From Actinomadura harenae (GTDB lineage: Bacteria; Actinomycetota; Actinomycetes; Streptosporangiales; Streptosporangiaceae): a DNA stretch of 64,000 bases. Position 1 is the first letter of the stretch. Every line of letters starts with the position of its first letter. Made by a program: the position numbers and the translations under genes. Under the pieces are notes generated by a model that did no database searches, was not told the DNA's origin, and saw only the letters and a list, made by a program, of their open reading frames with translations. Shown here one piece after another: positions 1-7,547 of the stretch. Location of the stretch: positions 25,183 through 89,182 of the forward strand of contig NZ_RFFG01000031.1 in assembly GCF_003696215.1 (NCBI RefSeq). The letters are read 5' to 3'.

Positions 1-59
1 ACGAGGACCTGCGGTCCCGCCGCACGACCGGCAAGCTCGTCCTCGACCCGTCCCGCTGA
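1..59 (+). CDS. C-terminal end of an upstream gene, possibly a zinc-type alcohol dehydrogenase/quinone oxidoreductase
   Basis: An open frame enters from the left edge and stops at TGA 57–59. Its last 18 residues end in RRTTGKLVLDPSR. An RxTxGKLVL-type ending is common at the C-terminus of medium-chain quinone oxidoreductase-like proteins, but 18 residues are too few to assign a family with confidence. The gene would be convergent with the response regulator that ends at 104. Confidence 0.45.
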   Translation, partial: EDLRSRRTTGKLVLDPSR

Positions 60-103
60 CGGGACGGCCGCACCCGGGCCGTTCGCCACCCGGACGGGAC
101 GGC

Positions 104-772
104 TCAGTCGCCGACGACGCCGTTCTCGTAGGCGAACACGACGGCCTGGGTGCGGTCGCGCAGCCCCAGCTTCGTCAGGACGTGCCCGACGTGCGTCTTG
201 ACCGTCTGCTCGGCCAGCACCAGCTCGGCGGCGATCTCGGCGTTCGACATCCCGCGCGCGATGAGCCGCAGCACGTCCCGCTCGCGCGGGGTGAGCGCGG
301 CCGTCGCCGCCGGACTCGGCCGCTCGTGCCGACGGCGGCGCGCGAAGTCGGAGATCAGCCGCCGGGTGATGGACGGCGCGAGCAGCGCGTCCCCGGACGC
401 CACGACCCGCACGCCCTGCACCAGGTCGGCGGCCGGGGCGTCCTTCAGCAGGAACCCGCTGGCGCCCGCGCCGAGCGCCTCGTAGACGTACTCGTCCAGG
501 TCGAAGGTGGTCAGGACGAGCACCTTCGGGGCGTCCGCGTCGTTCTTGTCCGGGTCGCCGGCCAGCTCGGCGGTCGCGGCGAGGCCGTCCATCTCGGGCA
601 TCCGGATGTCCATGACCACCACGTCCGGGGCGAGCTCGCGGGCGAGGTCGACCGCCTCCCGGCCGTTCCCCGCCTGCCCCACCACCTCGATCTCCGGATC
701 CGACGACAGCAGCGCCGCCAGTCCGTCGCGAATCATCACCTGGTCGTCGGCGATCAGCACCCGAATCGTCAC
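104..772 (-). CDS. NarL/LuxR-family two-component response regulator
   Basis: A 222-residue DNA-binding response regulator. The receiver domain (about residues 3–125) has the acidic pair D9–D10, phospho-acceptor D55 in VVVMDIRMPEMDG, and the conserved lysine in GFLLKDAP. A LuxR-type helix-turn-helix follows at about 155–220 (LTPRERDVLRLIARGMSNAE). The start is GTG with AGGGTGA five bases upstream. It lies 56 bases downstream of the histidine kinase gene on the same strand, so the two form a cognate pair. Phosphotransfer from that kinase would switch on DNA binding. The stimulus and targets are not visible; the divergent sugar transporter is a possible target by position only. Confidence 0.93.
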   Translation of the reverse strand: MTIRVLIADDQVMIRDGLAALLSSDPEIEVVGQAGNGREAVDLARELAPDVVVMDIRMPEMDGLAATAELAGDPDKNDADAPKVLVLTTFDLDEYVYEALGAGASGFLLKDAPAADLVQGVRVVASGDALLAPSITRRLISDFARRRRHERPSPAATAALTPRERDVLRLIARGMSNAEIAAELVLAEQTVKTHVGHVLTKLGLRDRTQAVVFAYENGVVGD

Positions 773-828
773 GAGATCACCCTAGGGCGTCCCCCGGGCG
801 CGAACACCCCGGTTCGTTCCGGTGCGGG

Positions 829-2151
829 TCAGTCCGGCTCTCCGTAGGGGAGTTCCGCGGACACCGCCCAGCCGGGACGGCCGTCCCCGCGGGGACCGGC
901 CCTCAGGGACCCGCCCAGCATCGCGACCCGCTCCCGCATCCCGACCAGCCCGTGCCCGCCGCCGGACGACTCGGGCGTGCCGTCCGGCCCCGGCCCCTCG
1001 TCCCGGACGGCCACGTCGAGCGCCTCGTCCCCGTAGCCGATCTCCACCCGCGCCGCCCCGCGCGGCGCGTACTTGGACGCGTTGCTCAGCGACTCCTGGA
1101 CGATCCGGAACGCCGACAGGTCCACGCCCGTCGCGAGCGGACGCGGCATCCCCGTCACCGAGCTCGTCACCGTCAGCCCCGACCGCCGCGCCGCCTCGAG
1201 CAGCTCGTCCAGCCCGGCGAGGCCGGGCTGCGGGGCCCGCTCGGCCGCCTCGTCCTCGGCGCGCAGGAGCCCGACGACCCGCCGGGTCTCGGTCAGCGCC
1301 TGGCGGGCCGCGTCCCGGACCACCACGAACGTCGCGCGGGCCTGGTCCGGCAACTCGGGGATCTTGTAGGGGGCCGCCTCGGCCTGCATCGCGATCACCG
1401 ACATGTGGTGCGCGACCACGTCGTGCAGCTCCCGCGCGATCCGGGCGCGCTCCTCCAGGACCGCCTGCCGGGCCAGGTCGCGGCGGTGCAGCTCCTCCTG
1501 CTCGCGCAGCGCCCGCTCGGCGATCCGCCGTCCGCCCACCGCGTCCCCGAACACCAGCGCCAGCAGCGCCAGCGTGGAGAGGATCAGCCCGAACCAGACC
1601 GGCATCGCCACCATCGTGGCCGGGCCGACGACCCCGGCCACGCTGACCAGGCCGACGCCGGCCACGACGGTCCGGTCCCCGGCCATCCCGATGCAGAACA
1701 GCACGACCATGAACGCCAGCCAGGCGGTCGGCGTCCACGGCCAGAAGTGCGGGCCGCCGATCACCAGCGCGCCGAGCAGCAGCCCGGCCGCCATGATCCG
1801 CCACGCCAGCAGCGGCCGGAACAGCGCCACAGCCAGTGGGGCGGCCTGGAGGAGGCCGAGGAACACGCTCTCGTCGCCCGACCGGTGCGAGACCGAGATC
1901 GGGATGGCGATGGTCCCGCCGGTCAACCCGATCGCCAGGAGCGTCACGAGCACGATCAGCGGCACACGCGAACGCCGCCTGCGCGGCAGGGACGGGCGCA
2001 CCGCGTGGGGTCCGGTCGCGACGCCGGGCAGCACCGCGCGGCGCAGCGCCGCCCGCACCAGGTCGGCGCCGGCCGGCGCGCCGGACGCGGCGGCGGAGGA
2101 GGAAGAAGGCTGGTCGCTCATTTCCCTGGAGACTATTCCGCCCGAGGTCAC
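829..2151 (-). CDS. Sensor histidine kinase, HisKA_3 (NarX/DesK-like) family
   Basis: A membrane sensor kinase of about 440 residues. A basic, disordered N-terminus is followed by about five or six hydrophobic segments (residues 63–205), then a dimerisation/phosphoacceptor helix with H243 in the motif ELHDVVAHHM. An HATPase_c domain lies near the C-terminus (GGGHGLVGMRERV). The output partner is the response regulator downstream. Two starts are possible: GTG at 2151, with GGAGG nine bases upstream, or ATG at 2121, with AGGG close by; the GTG has the better-spaced ribosome site. No extracellular sensory domain is evident, so it may sense within the membrane. It is transcribed divergently from the MFS gene. 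Confidence 0.92.
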   Translation of the reverse strand: MTSGGIVSREMSDQPSSSSAAASGAPAGADLVRAALRRAVLPGVATGPHAVRPSLPRRRRSRVPLIVLVTLLAIGLTGGTIAIPISVSHRSGDESVFLGLLQAAPLAVALFRPLLAWRIMAAGLLLGALVIGGPHFWPWTPTAWLAFMVVLFCIGMAGDRTVVAGVGLVSVAGVVGPATMVAMPVWFGLILSTLALLALVFGDAVGGRRIAERALREQEELHRRDLARQAVLEERARIARELHDVVAHHMSVIAMQAEAAPYKIPELPDQARATFVVVRDAARQALTETRRVVGLLRAEDEAAERAPQPGLAGLDELLEAARRSGLTVTSSVTGMPRPLATGVDLSAFRIVQESLSNASKYAPRGAARVEIGYGDEALDVAVRDEGPGPDGTPESSGGGHGLVGMRERVAMLGGSLRAGPRGDGRPGWAVSAELPYGEPD

Positions 2152-2214
2152 GGCCGCCTGCCTCCGGAGAGGGAGATCACGACCCCACCTCGGGTATCGG
2201 ACGGCCGGCCCGCG

Positions 2215-2291
2215 GGATCCGGTCGGCGCGGATCCGGTCCGCGGCGATCCCGGTCCGTGTCGATCCGGTCCGTGTCGATCCGGGCGGACCC
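2215..2291. repeat. Five degenerate 15–16 bp direct repeats in the divergent kinase/MFS intergenic region
   Basis: Five consecutive units begin with (G)GATCC or GATCCCGG: 2215–2229, 2230–2245, 2246–2261, 2262–2276 and 2277–2291. Each follows the pattern GATCCGGTCCGTGTC with substitutions. The array lies inside the roughly 200 bp between two divergent genes. It could be an operator array or a neutral minisatellite; the sequence alone does not decide. Confidence 0.6.
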
Positions 2292-2351
2292 GGCCGAACC
2301 TTGGCCGTCCGCCGGGAGTGACCGATCCTTTCCGGGGAAAAGATCACCGAC

Positions 2352-3824
2352 ATGACTACGGAGGGCAGGGAGACCGGCACGTCGACCAGTACCGCCGCGC
2401 ACGGGCACTCCGCCGCCGTCGCCGTGATGCTCGCCGGGGCCGCCGCGCTGGGCGGGTTCCTGTTCGGCTACGACTCGTCGGTGATCAACGGGACGGTGGG
2501 GGCGCTCAAGGAGCAGTTCCACCTGAACTCGTTCTGGATCGGGTTCGTGGTCTCCTCGGCGCTGCTCGGCTGCGCCGCCGGGGCCTGGTGCGCCGGCCCG
2601 ATCGCCGACCGGGTCGGCCGGGTCAAGGTCATGGTCGCCGCCGCGGTCATCTTCGTGGTGAGCGCGGTCGGCTCCGCCCTGGCGTTCAGCGCCGCGGACC
2701 TGACGTTCTGGCGCGTGTGCGGCGGCCTGGCCATCGGCACCGCGTCGGTGATCGCGCCCGCCTACATCGCCGAGATCGCCCCGGCGAACCTCCGCGGACG
2801 GCTCGGCTCGCTCCAGCAGATGGCGATCGTCCTCGGCATCTTCTCCGCGCTGGTGGTGAACTACATCATCGCCCGGGTGTCGGTGGGCGGCGCGACCGGC
2901 CACGTCCCCTGGGGCGGTTCGGCCTGGCGCTGGATGTTCGCCGCCGCGACGGTGCCCGCCATCCTGTACGGCGTGGTCTCGCTGGTCATCCCCGAGTCCC
3001 CCCGCTACCTGGTCAAGAAGCGGGAGCTCGCCCGCGCCCGGCAGGTGCTGCGGAAGGTCACCGGACGCGGGGACGTGGACGTCAAGATCGGCGAGATCGT
3101 CAGGTCGATCGCCTCGGACCGCCCGGTCCACCTCCGGGACCTGCGGGACGGCCGGTTCGGGCTGCTGCCGATCGTCTGGATCGGCATCCTGCTGTCGGTG
3201 TTCCAGCAGTTCGTCGGCATCAACGTGATCTTCTACTACGGGACCACGCTGTGGCAGGCCGCCGGGTTCGGCGAGAACGACGCGATGCTCACCTCGGTGA
3301 TCAACTCGCTGGTCAACGTCGGCTCCACGCTCGTCGCGATCGCGCTCGTGGACAAGATCGGACGCCGCCCGCTGCTGCTGTTCGGCGCCGCCCTGATGGC
3401 GGTCACCCTCGGCGTCATGGCGGTCTGCTTCGCCACCGCGCCCGTCGTGCACGGCAACCCCAAGCTCGGCGACGTGGCCGGGCCGGTCGCGCTGGTCGCC
3501 GCCAACCTGTACGTGTTCGGCTTCGCCTCCACCTGGGGGCCGGTCGTCTGGGTGATGCTCGGCGAGATGTTCAACAACTTCATCCGGGCCTCGGCGCTCG
3601 CGGTCGCCGCCGCCGCCCAGTGGATCGCCAACTGGCTGATCACCGTGACGTTCCCGTGGCTGTCCGGGCTGTCCCTCGGCCTCGCCTACGGCCTCTACAC
3701 GCTGTTCGCCGCGCTCGCGTTCTTCTTCGTCTGGCGCAGCGTCCCCGAGACCAAGGGCCGCGAACTGGAGGACATGGACAAGCTCCAGTCGCCCTCACAG
3801 CACTCCAGGCCGTCCACCACGTGA
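2352..3824 (+). CDS. MFS transporter, sugar porter family
   Basis: A 490-residue, 12-helix inner-membrane permease of the sugar porter family, expected to carry a monosaccharide or polyol by proton symport or facilitated diffusion. Family signatures are GGFLFGYDSSVINGT in helix 1, the loop 2–3 motif DRVGRVKVM, PESPRYLVKK after helix 6, QQFVGINVIFYY in helix 7, DKIGRRPLLL in loop 8–9, and the terminal PETKGRELEDMD. The start is ATG at 2352, with a GGGGAAAAG element upstream. It stands alone, divergent from the two-component system. The substrate cannot be read from the sequence. Confidence 0.92.
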   Translation: MTTEGRETGTSTSTAAHGHSAAVAVMLAGAAALGGFLFGYDSSVINGTVGALKEQFHLNSFWIGFVVSSALLGCAAGAWCAGPIADRVGRVKVMVAAAVIFVVSAVGSALAFSAADLTFWRVCGGLAIGTASVIAPAYIAEIAPANLRGRLGSLQQMAIVLGIFSALVVNYIIARVSVGGATGHVPWGGSAWRWMFAAATVPAILYGVVSLVIPESPRYLVKKRELARARQVLRKVTGRGDVDVKIGEIVRSIASDRPVHLRDLRDGRFGLLPIVWIGILLSVFQQFVGINVIFYYGTTLWQAAGFGENDAMLTSVINSLVNVGSTLVAIALVDKIGRRPLLLFGAALMAVTLGVMAVCFATAPVVHGNPKLGDVAGPVALVAANLYVFGFASTWGPVVWVMLGEMFNNFIRASALAVAAAAQWIANWLITVTFPWLSGLSLGLAYGLYTLFAALAFFFVWRSVPETKGRELEDMDKLQSPSQHSRPSTT

Positions 3825-3838
3825 CCGAAGCCCGTGCC

Positions 3839-3899
3839 CGGCGCCCATCAACCGGCGCCCATCAACCGGCGCCCCTGACCGGCGCCCATAACGGGCGCC
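3839..3899. repeat. Short tandem repeats with a terminator-like hairpin after the MFS gene
   Basis: The 14 bp unit CGGCGCCCATCAAC occurs at 3839–3852 and 3853–3866, followed by two degenerate 13 bp copies (3867–3879 and 3880–3892). The last copy forms a perfect 7 bp hairpin, GGCGCCC (3881–3887), ATAAC loop, GGGCGCC (3893–3899). It has no T-tract. It may end the MFS transcript before the thrS promoter. Confidence 0.5.
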
Positions 3900-3920
3900 C
3901 TGCCCTCGGGACGCGCGTAG

Positions 3921-3926
3921 TACACT
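3921..3926 (+). promoter_or_regulatory. -10 hexamer TACACT of the thrS leader promoter
   Basis: TACACT at 3921–3926 matches the actinobacterial SigA-type -10 element. Seven bases follow before the G of a GTG codon at 3934, so transcription could begin at or next to the leader peptide's start codon. No convincing -35 is visible, which is common for such promoters. Confidence 0.55.
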
Positions 3927-3933
3927 CGCCCCT

Positions 3934-4011
3934 GTGAGAGCCGTGCTCGCCGCCGTGAAGGCGCTGACGACCACGCCGGGTCCGTCCCGGCGTCACGGCC
4001 GCACGTCCTGA
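3934..4011 (+). CDS. Thr-rich leader peptide upstream of thrS
   Basis: A 25-codon reading frame begins at GTG 3934 and ends at TGA 4009–4011. The peptide begins MRAVLAAVKALTTTPG. Codons 12–14 (3967–3975) are three consecutive threonines, and codon 24 is another Thr. It lies immediately upstream of the threonyl-tRNA synthetase gene. It has no ribosome binding site and appears to start at the transcript's 5' end, so it may be a leaderless message. Its likely role is to sense charged tRNA-Thr through ribosome stalling. The assignment is inference from codon content, position and RNA folding. Confidence 0.6.
   Translation: MRAVLAAVKALTTTPGPSRRHGRTS
3973..3993 (+). promoter_or_regulatory. Attenuator pause/anti-antiterminator hairpin overlapping the Thr codons
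   Basis: ACGCCGGG (3973–3980) pairs perfectly with CCCGGCGT (3986–3993) around a 5-base loop. The left arm begins at the third Thr codon. The segment TCCCGG (3985–3990) is also complementary to CCGGGA (4033–4038) inside the left arm of the downstream terminator, so the two structures compete. A ribosome stalled on the Thr codons would block this hairpin and free the segment to open the terminator. Confidence 0.5.
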
Positions 4012-4021
4012 TCTTCGAACT

Positions 4022-4061
4022 GCGGTGAGGCCCCGGGAGCGAGCTCCCGGGGCCTCACCGC
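4022..4061 (+). terminator. 18 bp terminator/attenuator hairpin before thrS
   Basis: A perfect 18 bp inverted repeat (4022–4039 and 4044–4061) with a CGAG loop begins 10 bases after the leader peptide stop and ends 58 bases before the thrS start. It has no T-tract, as is usual for actinobacterial terminators. Its position between leader peptide and structural gene suggests conditional termination. Confidence 0.7.
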
Positions 4062-4119
4062 GTTCAGGGGTCCCGGTCGATACCATTCCGAAACCCGACC
4101 AGAAACGCGAGGAGACACC

Positions 4120-6087
4120 GTGTCAGAGCTGCGCATCACCCTCGACGGGAGCGAGCGGGTGGTGCCCGCGGGCACGACCGCCGGCCAGGCCCTGGAGGCC
4201 GACGGCCGCACCGTGATCGCGGCGCGGGTCAACGAGCAGCTGCGCGACCTCGAGCACCAGGTGGCCGAGGGCGACGTCGTCGAGCCGGTCGAGATCGGCT
4301 CGGCGGACGGCCGCGCGATCATGCGGCACTCCGCCGCGCACGTGATGGCCCAGGCCGTCCAGGAGCTGCACCCCGAGGCGAAGCTCGGCATCGGCCCGCC
4401 GGTCGAGAACGGCTTCTACTACGACTTCGACGTCGCCGAGCCGTTCACCCCGGACGACCTGAAGCGCATCGAGAAGCGGATGCGCGAGATCGTCAAGCAG
4501 GGCCAGCGGTTCTCCCGCCGGGTCGTCTCCGACGACGCGGCGCGCACCGAGCTCGCCGCCGAGCCGTACAAGCTGGAGCTGATCGGCCTCAAGGGCGCGG
4601 CGTCCGCCGACGACGGCGCGAACGTCGAGGTCGGCGCGGGCGAGCTGACCATCTACGACAACCTCGACGCCAAGTCGGGCGACCTGCGGTGGAAGGACCT
4701 CTGCCGGGGTCCGCACCTGCCGACCACCCGGGTGATCCCCGCGTTCAAGCTGATGCGGTCCGGCGGCGCCTACTGGCGCGGCAGCGAGAAGAACCCGCAG
4801 CTCCAGCGCATCTACGGCACCGCGTGGGAGACCCGCGAGCGCCAGGACGAGTACCTGGCGATGCTCGCCGAGGCCGAGAAGCGCGACCACCGCCGGCTGG
4901 GCGCCGAGCTCGACCTGTTCTCCTTCCCGTCCGAGCTGGGCAGCGGCCTGCCGGTCTTCCATCCCAAGGGCGGGATCATCCGCAAGGAGATGGAGGACTA
5001 CATGCGCCAGCGGCAGCTGGACGCGGGATACGAGTTCGTCAACACCCCGCACATCACCAAGTCGTCGCTGTTCGAGATCTCCGGGCACCTGCCCTACTAC
5101 GGCGAGGACATGTTCCCGCCCTTCGAGCTGGACGGCGTCGACTACCGCGTCAAGCCGATGAACTGCCCGATGCACAACCTGATCTTCCGGGCCCGCGGCC
5201 GCTCCTACCGCGAGCTGCCGCTGCGGCTCTGCGAGTTCGGGTCGGTGTACCGGTACGAGAAGTCCGGCGTCGTGCACGGCCTCACCCGCGTCCGCGGCAT
5301 GACCCAGGACGACTCGCACATCTACACCACCAAGGAGCAGATGGGCGACGAGCTGAAGTCGCTGCTCCAGTTCGTCCTGAGCGTGCTGCGCGACTTCGGG
5401 CTCCGCGAGTTCTACCTCGAGCTGTCCACCCGCGACGAGTCCGACAAGTTCATCGGCGAGGACGCGGACTGGGAGGAGGCCACCGAGGCGCTGCGCCAGG
5501 CCGCGCTGGACTCCGGCCTGGACCTCATGGACGACCCGGGCGGCGCGGCGTTCTACGGCCCGAAGATCTCCGTGCAGGCGCGCGACGCCATCGGCCGCAC
5601 CTGGCAGCTGTCCACCATCCAGCTCGACTTCAACCAGCCGAAGCGGTTCGGCCTGGAGTACCAGGCGGCGGACGGCACCCGGCAGCAGCCGGTGATGATC
5701 CACCGGGCGCTGTTCGGGTCGGTCGAGCGGTTCATGGGCGTCCTGATCGAGCACTACGCGGGTGCGATGCCGCCGTGGCTCGCCCCGGTGCAGGTCGTCG
5801 GCGTCCCGATCGGCGACGCGCACGTCCCGCACCTGGAGAAGGTCGCCGCAGCCCTGCGCGAGCACGGCATCCGGATCGACGTGGACGCCTCGTCCGACCG
5901 GATGCAGAAGAAGATCCGCAACGCGCAGAAGCAGAAGATCCCGTTCATGCTGCTCGCGGGCGACGAGGACGTGAGCGCCGACGCCGTCTCGTTCCGGTAC
6001 CGCAACGGCGAGCAGAAGAACGGCGTCGCCATCCCGGACGCCGTGGACGAGATCGTCAAGGCCGTGCGCGAGCGCGTCCAGGTCTGA
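4120..6087 (+). CDS. thrS: Threonine--tRNA ligase (ThrRS)
   Basis: A cytoplasmic class II synthetase of 655 residues that charges tRNA-Thr and hydrolyses Ser-tRNA-Thr. Domains in order: TGS (1–60); the editing domain with the zinc motif HSAAH near residue 70 and a CRGPH element; the catalytic core with the zinc cysteine in MNCPMHN, motif 2 around RYEKSGVVHGLTRVRGMTQD and motif 3 MIHRALFGSVERFMG; and the anticodon-binding domain (about 550–655). Length is normal for bacterial ThrRS. The start is GTG with GGAGA upstream. The leader peptide and hairpins upstream suggest attenuation by threonine supply. The HIT, pgsA, patA and pimA genes that follow are its usual actinobacterial neighbours. Confidence 0.98.
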   Translation: MSELRITLDGSERVVPAGTTAGQALEADGRTVIAARVNEQLRDLEHQVAEGDVVEPVEIGSADGRAIMRHSAAHVMAQAVQELHPEAKLGIGPPVENGFYYDFDVAEPFTPDDLKRIEKRMREIVKQGQRFSRRVVSDDAARTELAAEPYKLELIGLKGAASADDGANVEVGAGELTIYDNLDAKSGDLRWKDLCRGPHLPTTRVIPAFKLMRSGGAYWRGSEKNPQLQRIYGTAWETRERQDEYLAMLAEAEKRDHRRLGAELDLFSFPSELGSGLPVFHPKGGIIRKEMEDYMRQRQLDAGYEFVNTPHITKSSLFEISGHLPYYGEDMFPPFELDGVDYRVKPMNCPMHNLIFRARGRSYRELPLRLCEFGSVYRYEKSGVVHGLTRVRGMTQDDSHIYTTKEQMGDELKSLLQFVLSVLRDFGLREFYLELSTRDESDKFIGEDADWEEATEALRQAALDSGLDLMDDPGGAAFYGPKISVQARDAIGRTWQLSTIQLDFNQPKRFGLEYQAADGTRQQPVMIHRALFGSVERFMGVLIEHYAGAMPPWLAPVQVVGVPIGDAHVPHLEKVAAALREHGIRIDVDASSDRMQKKIRNAQKQKIPFMLLAGDEDVSADAVSFRYRNGEQKNGVAIPDAVDEIVKAVRERVQV

Positions 6088-6125
6088 TCAGCCGCACGTC
6101 AGCACCCCCCCGGAGAGTACGCAGC

Positions 6126-6731
6126 ATGAAGACCAGCAGCCCGCCGTCCGCCGGACCGGGCGTGACGGCGGCCCGCCTCCTCGGCTACGGGGGCGCGGCC
6201 CTGCTGGTCTCGGCGGCCCTGGCGGTCCTGGTGTTCCAGGCCTTCGGCGGACGGCACGGGTCCGGGCCGTCCGCCTCCGGGACGGGCGGCCAGGGCCCGT
6301 CGGGCGGCGCGCCCGGCGGTGCCGTGTCCTCGTCGGGGCCGGTGCAGCAGCCGCAGGGCGGGGGAGGCGGGCAGTCGCCGTCGCGTCCGGGGACGTCCCC
6401 GGGGACGACCGCGCAGCCCGGCGACCAGGGCGCGCCCATGCCCGGCACGGACGGCGCCGTCGGCTTCGACTACTGCCCGCAGGGCACGGCCTCCTACCGC
6501 GCCGGGGGCGCCTCCGGCGTCGAGGTCGCCGTCACCGTCGGCGGCGCCGGCGTGGTGAAGGCCGAGGTCACCGTCGCGGGCCACGGCCCGCTGAGCGACC
6601 AGGCGACCGTCCGGGCGGCGGGCACGCGGACCTTCCACTTCGCCGTCGCGCCCACCCTGGTCCGCCGCGTCAAGATCACGACCCTGTCGGTCGGCGTGGA
6701 CATGCAGACCTGCTACGCCCGCCCCGCCTGA
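6126..6731 (+). CDS. Hypothetical single-pass membrane or exported protein, Gly/Ser/Pro-rich
   Basis: A 201-residue protein starting at ATG 6126, with GGAGAG nine bases upstream. A short cytoplasmic N-terminus is followed by one hydrophobic segment (about residues 19–40, GGAALLVSAALAVLVFQAF). A Gly/Ser/Pro/Gln-rich linker of about 70 residues comes next, then a compact C-terminal domain of roughly 90 residues with two cysteines (DYCPQGTASY and MQTCYARP) that could form a disulfide outside the cell. I do not recognise the domain. It lies 38 bases after thrS and may be co-transcribed. The linker suggests that the domain sits in the cell wall. Confidence 0.75.
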   Translation: MKTSSPPSAGPGVTAARLLGYGGAALLVSAALAVLVFQAFGGRHGSGPSASGTGGQGPSGGAPGGAVSSSGPVQQPQGGGGGQSPSRPGTSPGTTAQPGDQGAPMPGTDGAVGFDYCPQGTASYRAGGASGVEVAVTVGGAGVVKAEVTVAGHGPLSDQATVRAAGTRTFHFAVAPTLVRRVKITTLSVGVDMQTCYARPA

Positions 6732-6770
6732 CGCCCGCCCCGCCGGGCGCCCGGCCCGCCTGGAGGTCGG

Positions 6771-6799
6771 CCCGTCTGACGGCTGTCCCGTCTGACGGC
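6771..6799. repeat. Two 13 bp direct repeats, 16 bp apart
   Basis: CCCGTCTGACGGC occurs at 6771–6783 and again at 6787–6799 in the gap before the HIT gene. The surrounding GC-rich inverted repeats may help terminate the upstream transcript. No T-tract is present. Confidence 0.4.
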
Positions 6800-6869
6800 C
6801 GGGCACCCGGGCCACGCCGCCTGAGCTGGGCGCCCGTGACCCGGCGGCGGCCGGTCCGGAGTGCCTCTC

Positions 6870-6875
6870 TATGCT
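6870..6875 (+). promoter_or_regulatory. -10-like element TATGCT before the HIT gene
   Basis: TATGCT at 6870–6875 lies 36 bases before the TTG start at 6911 and 20 bases before the AAAGGAG ribosome site. No clear -35 is seen. If real, it rules out upstream in-frame start codons such as GTG 6836. Confidence 0.4.
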
Positions 6876-6910
6876 GGCTGGTCAGGCCGTCAGCAAAGGA
6901 GAGCGCCGCC

Positions 6911-7534
6911 TTGAGCGTAGAGCCGGAGGGCCCCGTGGTGCCGGAGGTGCGCGGCAGCGCGCCCGCGACGGGGGAGGCGGGCCCGCCCGGACCCGAGATC
7001 GAGGAGGAACGCGGCGGAGCCGGCGTTCCCGACGCCTTCCAGCGCCTCTGGACGCCGCACCGGATGGCCTACATCAAGGGCGAGAACAAGGCGTCCGGCG
7101 AGGACGGCGGCTGCCCGTTCTGCGAGATCCCCAAGATGGGCGACGAGGACGGCCTGGTCGTGGCGCGGGGGAACGGCGTCTACGCGGTGCTGAACCTCTA
7201 CCCGTACAACTCCGGGCACCTCATGGTCGTCCCGTACCGGCACGTCGCCGACTACACCGGCCTGGACGAGGACGAGTACACCGAGCTGGCCGTGTTCACC
7301 CGCCGGGCGATCACCGCCCTGCGCGCGGCGAGCGGAGCGCAGGGCTTCAACGTCGGCATGAACCTCGGCCAGGTCGCGGGCGCGGGCATCGCCGCCCACC
7401 TGCACCAGCACGTCGTGCCCCGCTGGGGCGGGGACACCAACTTCATGCCGGTCGTCGGCCACACGAAGGTCCTGCCGCAACTGCTTCACGACACCCGGCG
7501 GCTGATCGCCGACGCCTGGCCGGACGGGTCCTGA
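6911..7534 (+). CDS. HIT-family hydrolase/phosphorylase (AP4A phosphorylase-like)
   Basis: A 207-residue protein with the histidine triad HLHQHVVPRWGGD near residue 160, preceded by the family's YPYNSGHLMVVPYRHV block. Two CxxC-like cysteines (CPFCEIP) resemble the zinc site of mycobacterial HIT proteins. The mycobacterial equivalent in this location (Rv2613c) degrades diadenosine tetraphosphate by phosphorolysis, so the same activity is likely. The TTG start at 6911 is chosen because AAAGGAG lies nine bases upstream (6895–6901). The N-terminal 45 residues are Pro/Glu/Gly-rich and unlike the domain. Link to thrS: synthetases make Ap4A, which this enzyme removes. Confidence 0.9.
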   Translation: MSVEPEGPVVPEVRGSAPATGEAGPPGPEIEEERGGAGVPDAFQRLWTPHRMAYIKGENKASGEDGGCPFCEIPKMGDEDGLVVARGNGVYAVLNLYPYNSGHLMVVPYRHVADYTGLDEDEYTELAVFTRRAITALRAASGAQGFNVGMNLGQVAGAGIAAHLHQHVVPRWGGDTNFMPVVGHTKVLPQLLHDTRRLIADAWPDGS

Positions 7535-7547
7535 CCCGTCCCCGGGA

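Noticed and set aside
3934..4119. T-box riboswitch before thrS
   Set aside because: No T-box bulge consensus, and the leader is too short for the stem I/antiterminator layout. The Thr-codon peptide explains the hairpins better.
6836..6910. Upstream GTG start giving a 232-residue HIT protein
   Set aside because: The added sequence spans a -10-like element and the AAAGGAG ribosome site that serves TTG 6911.
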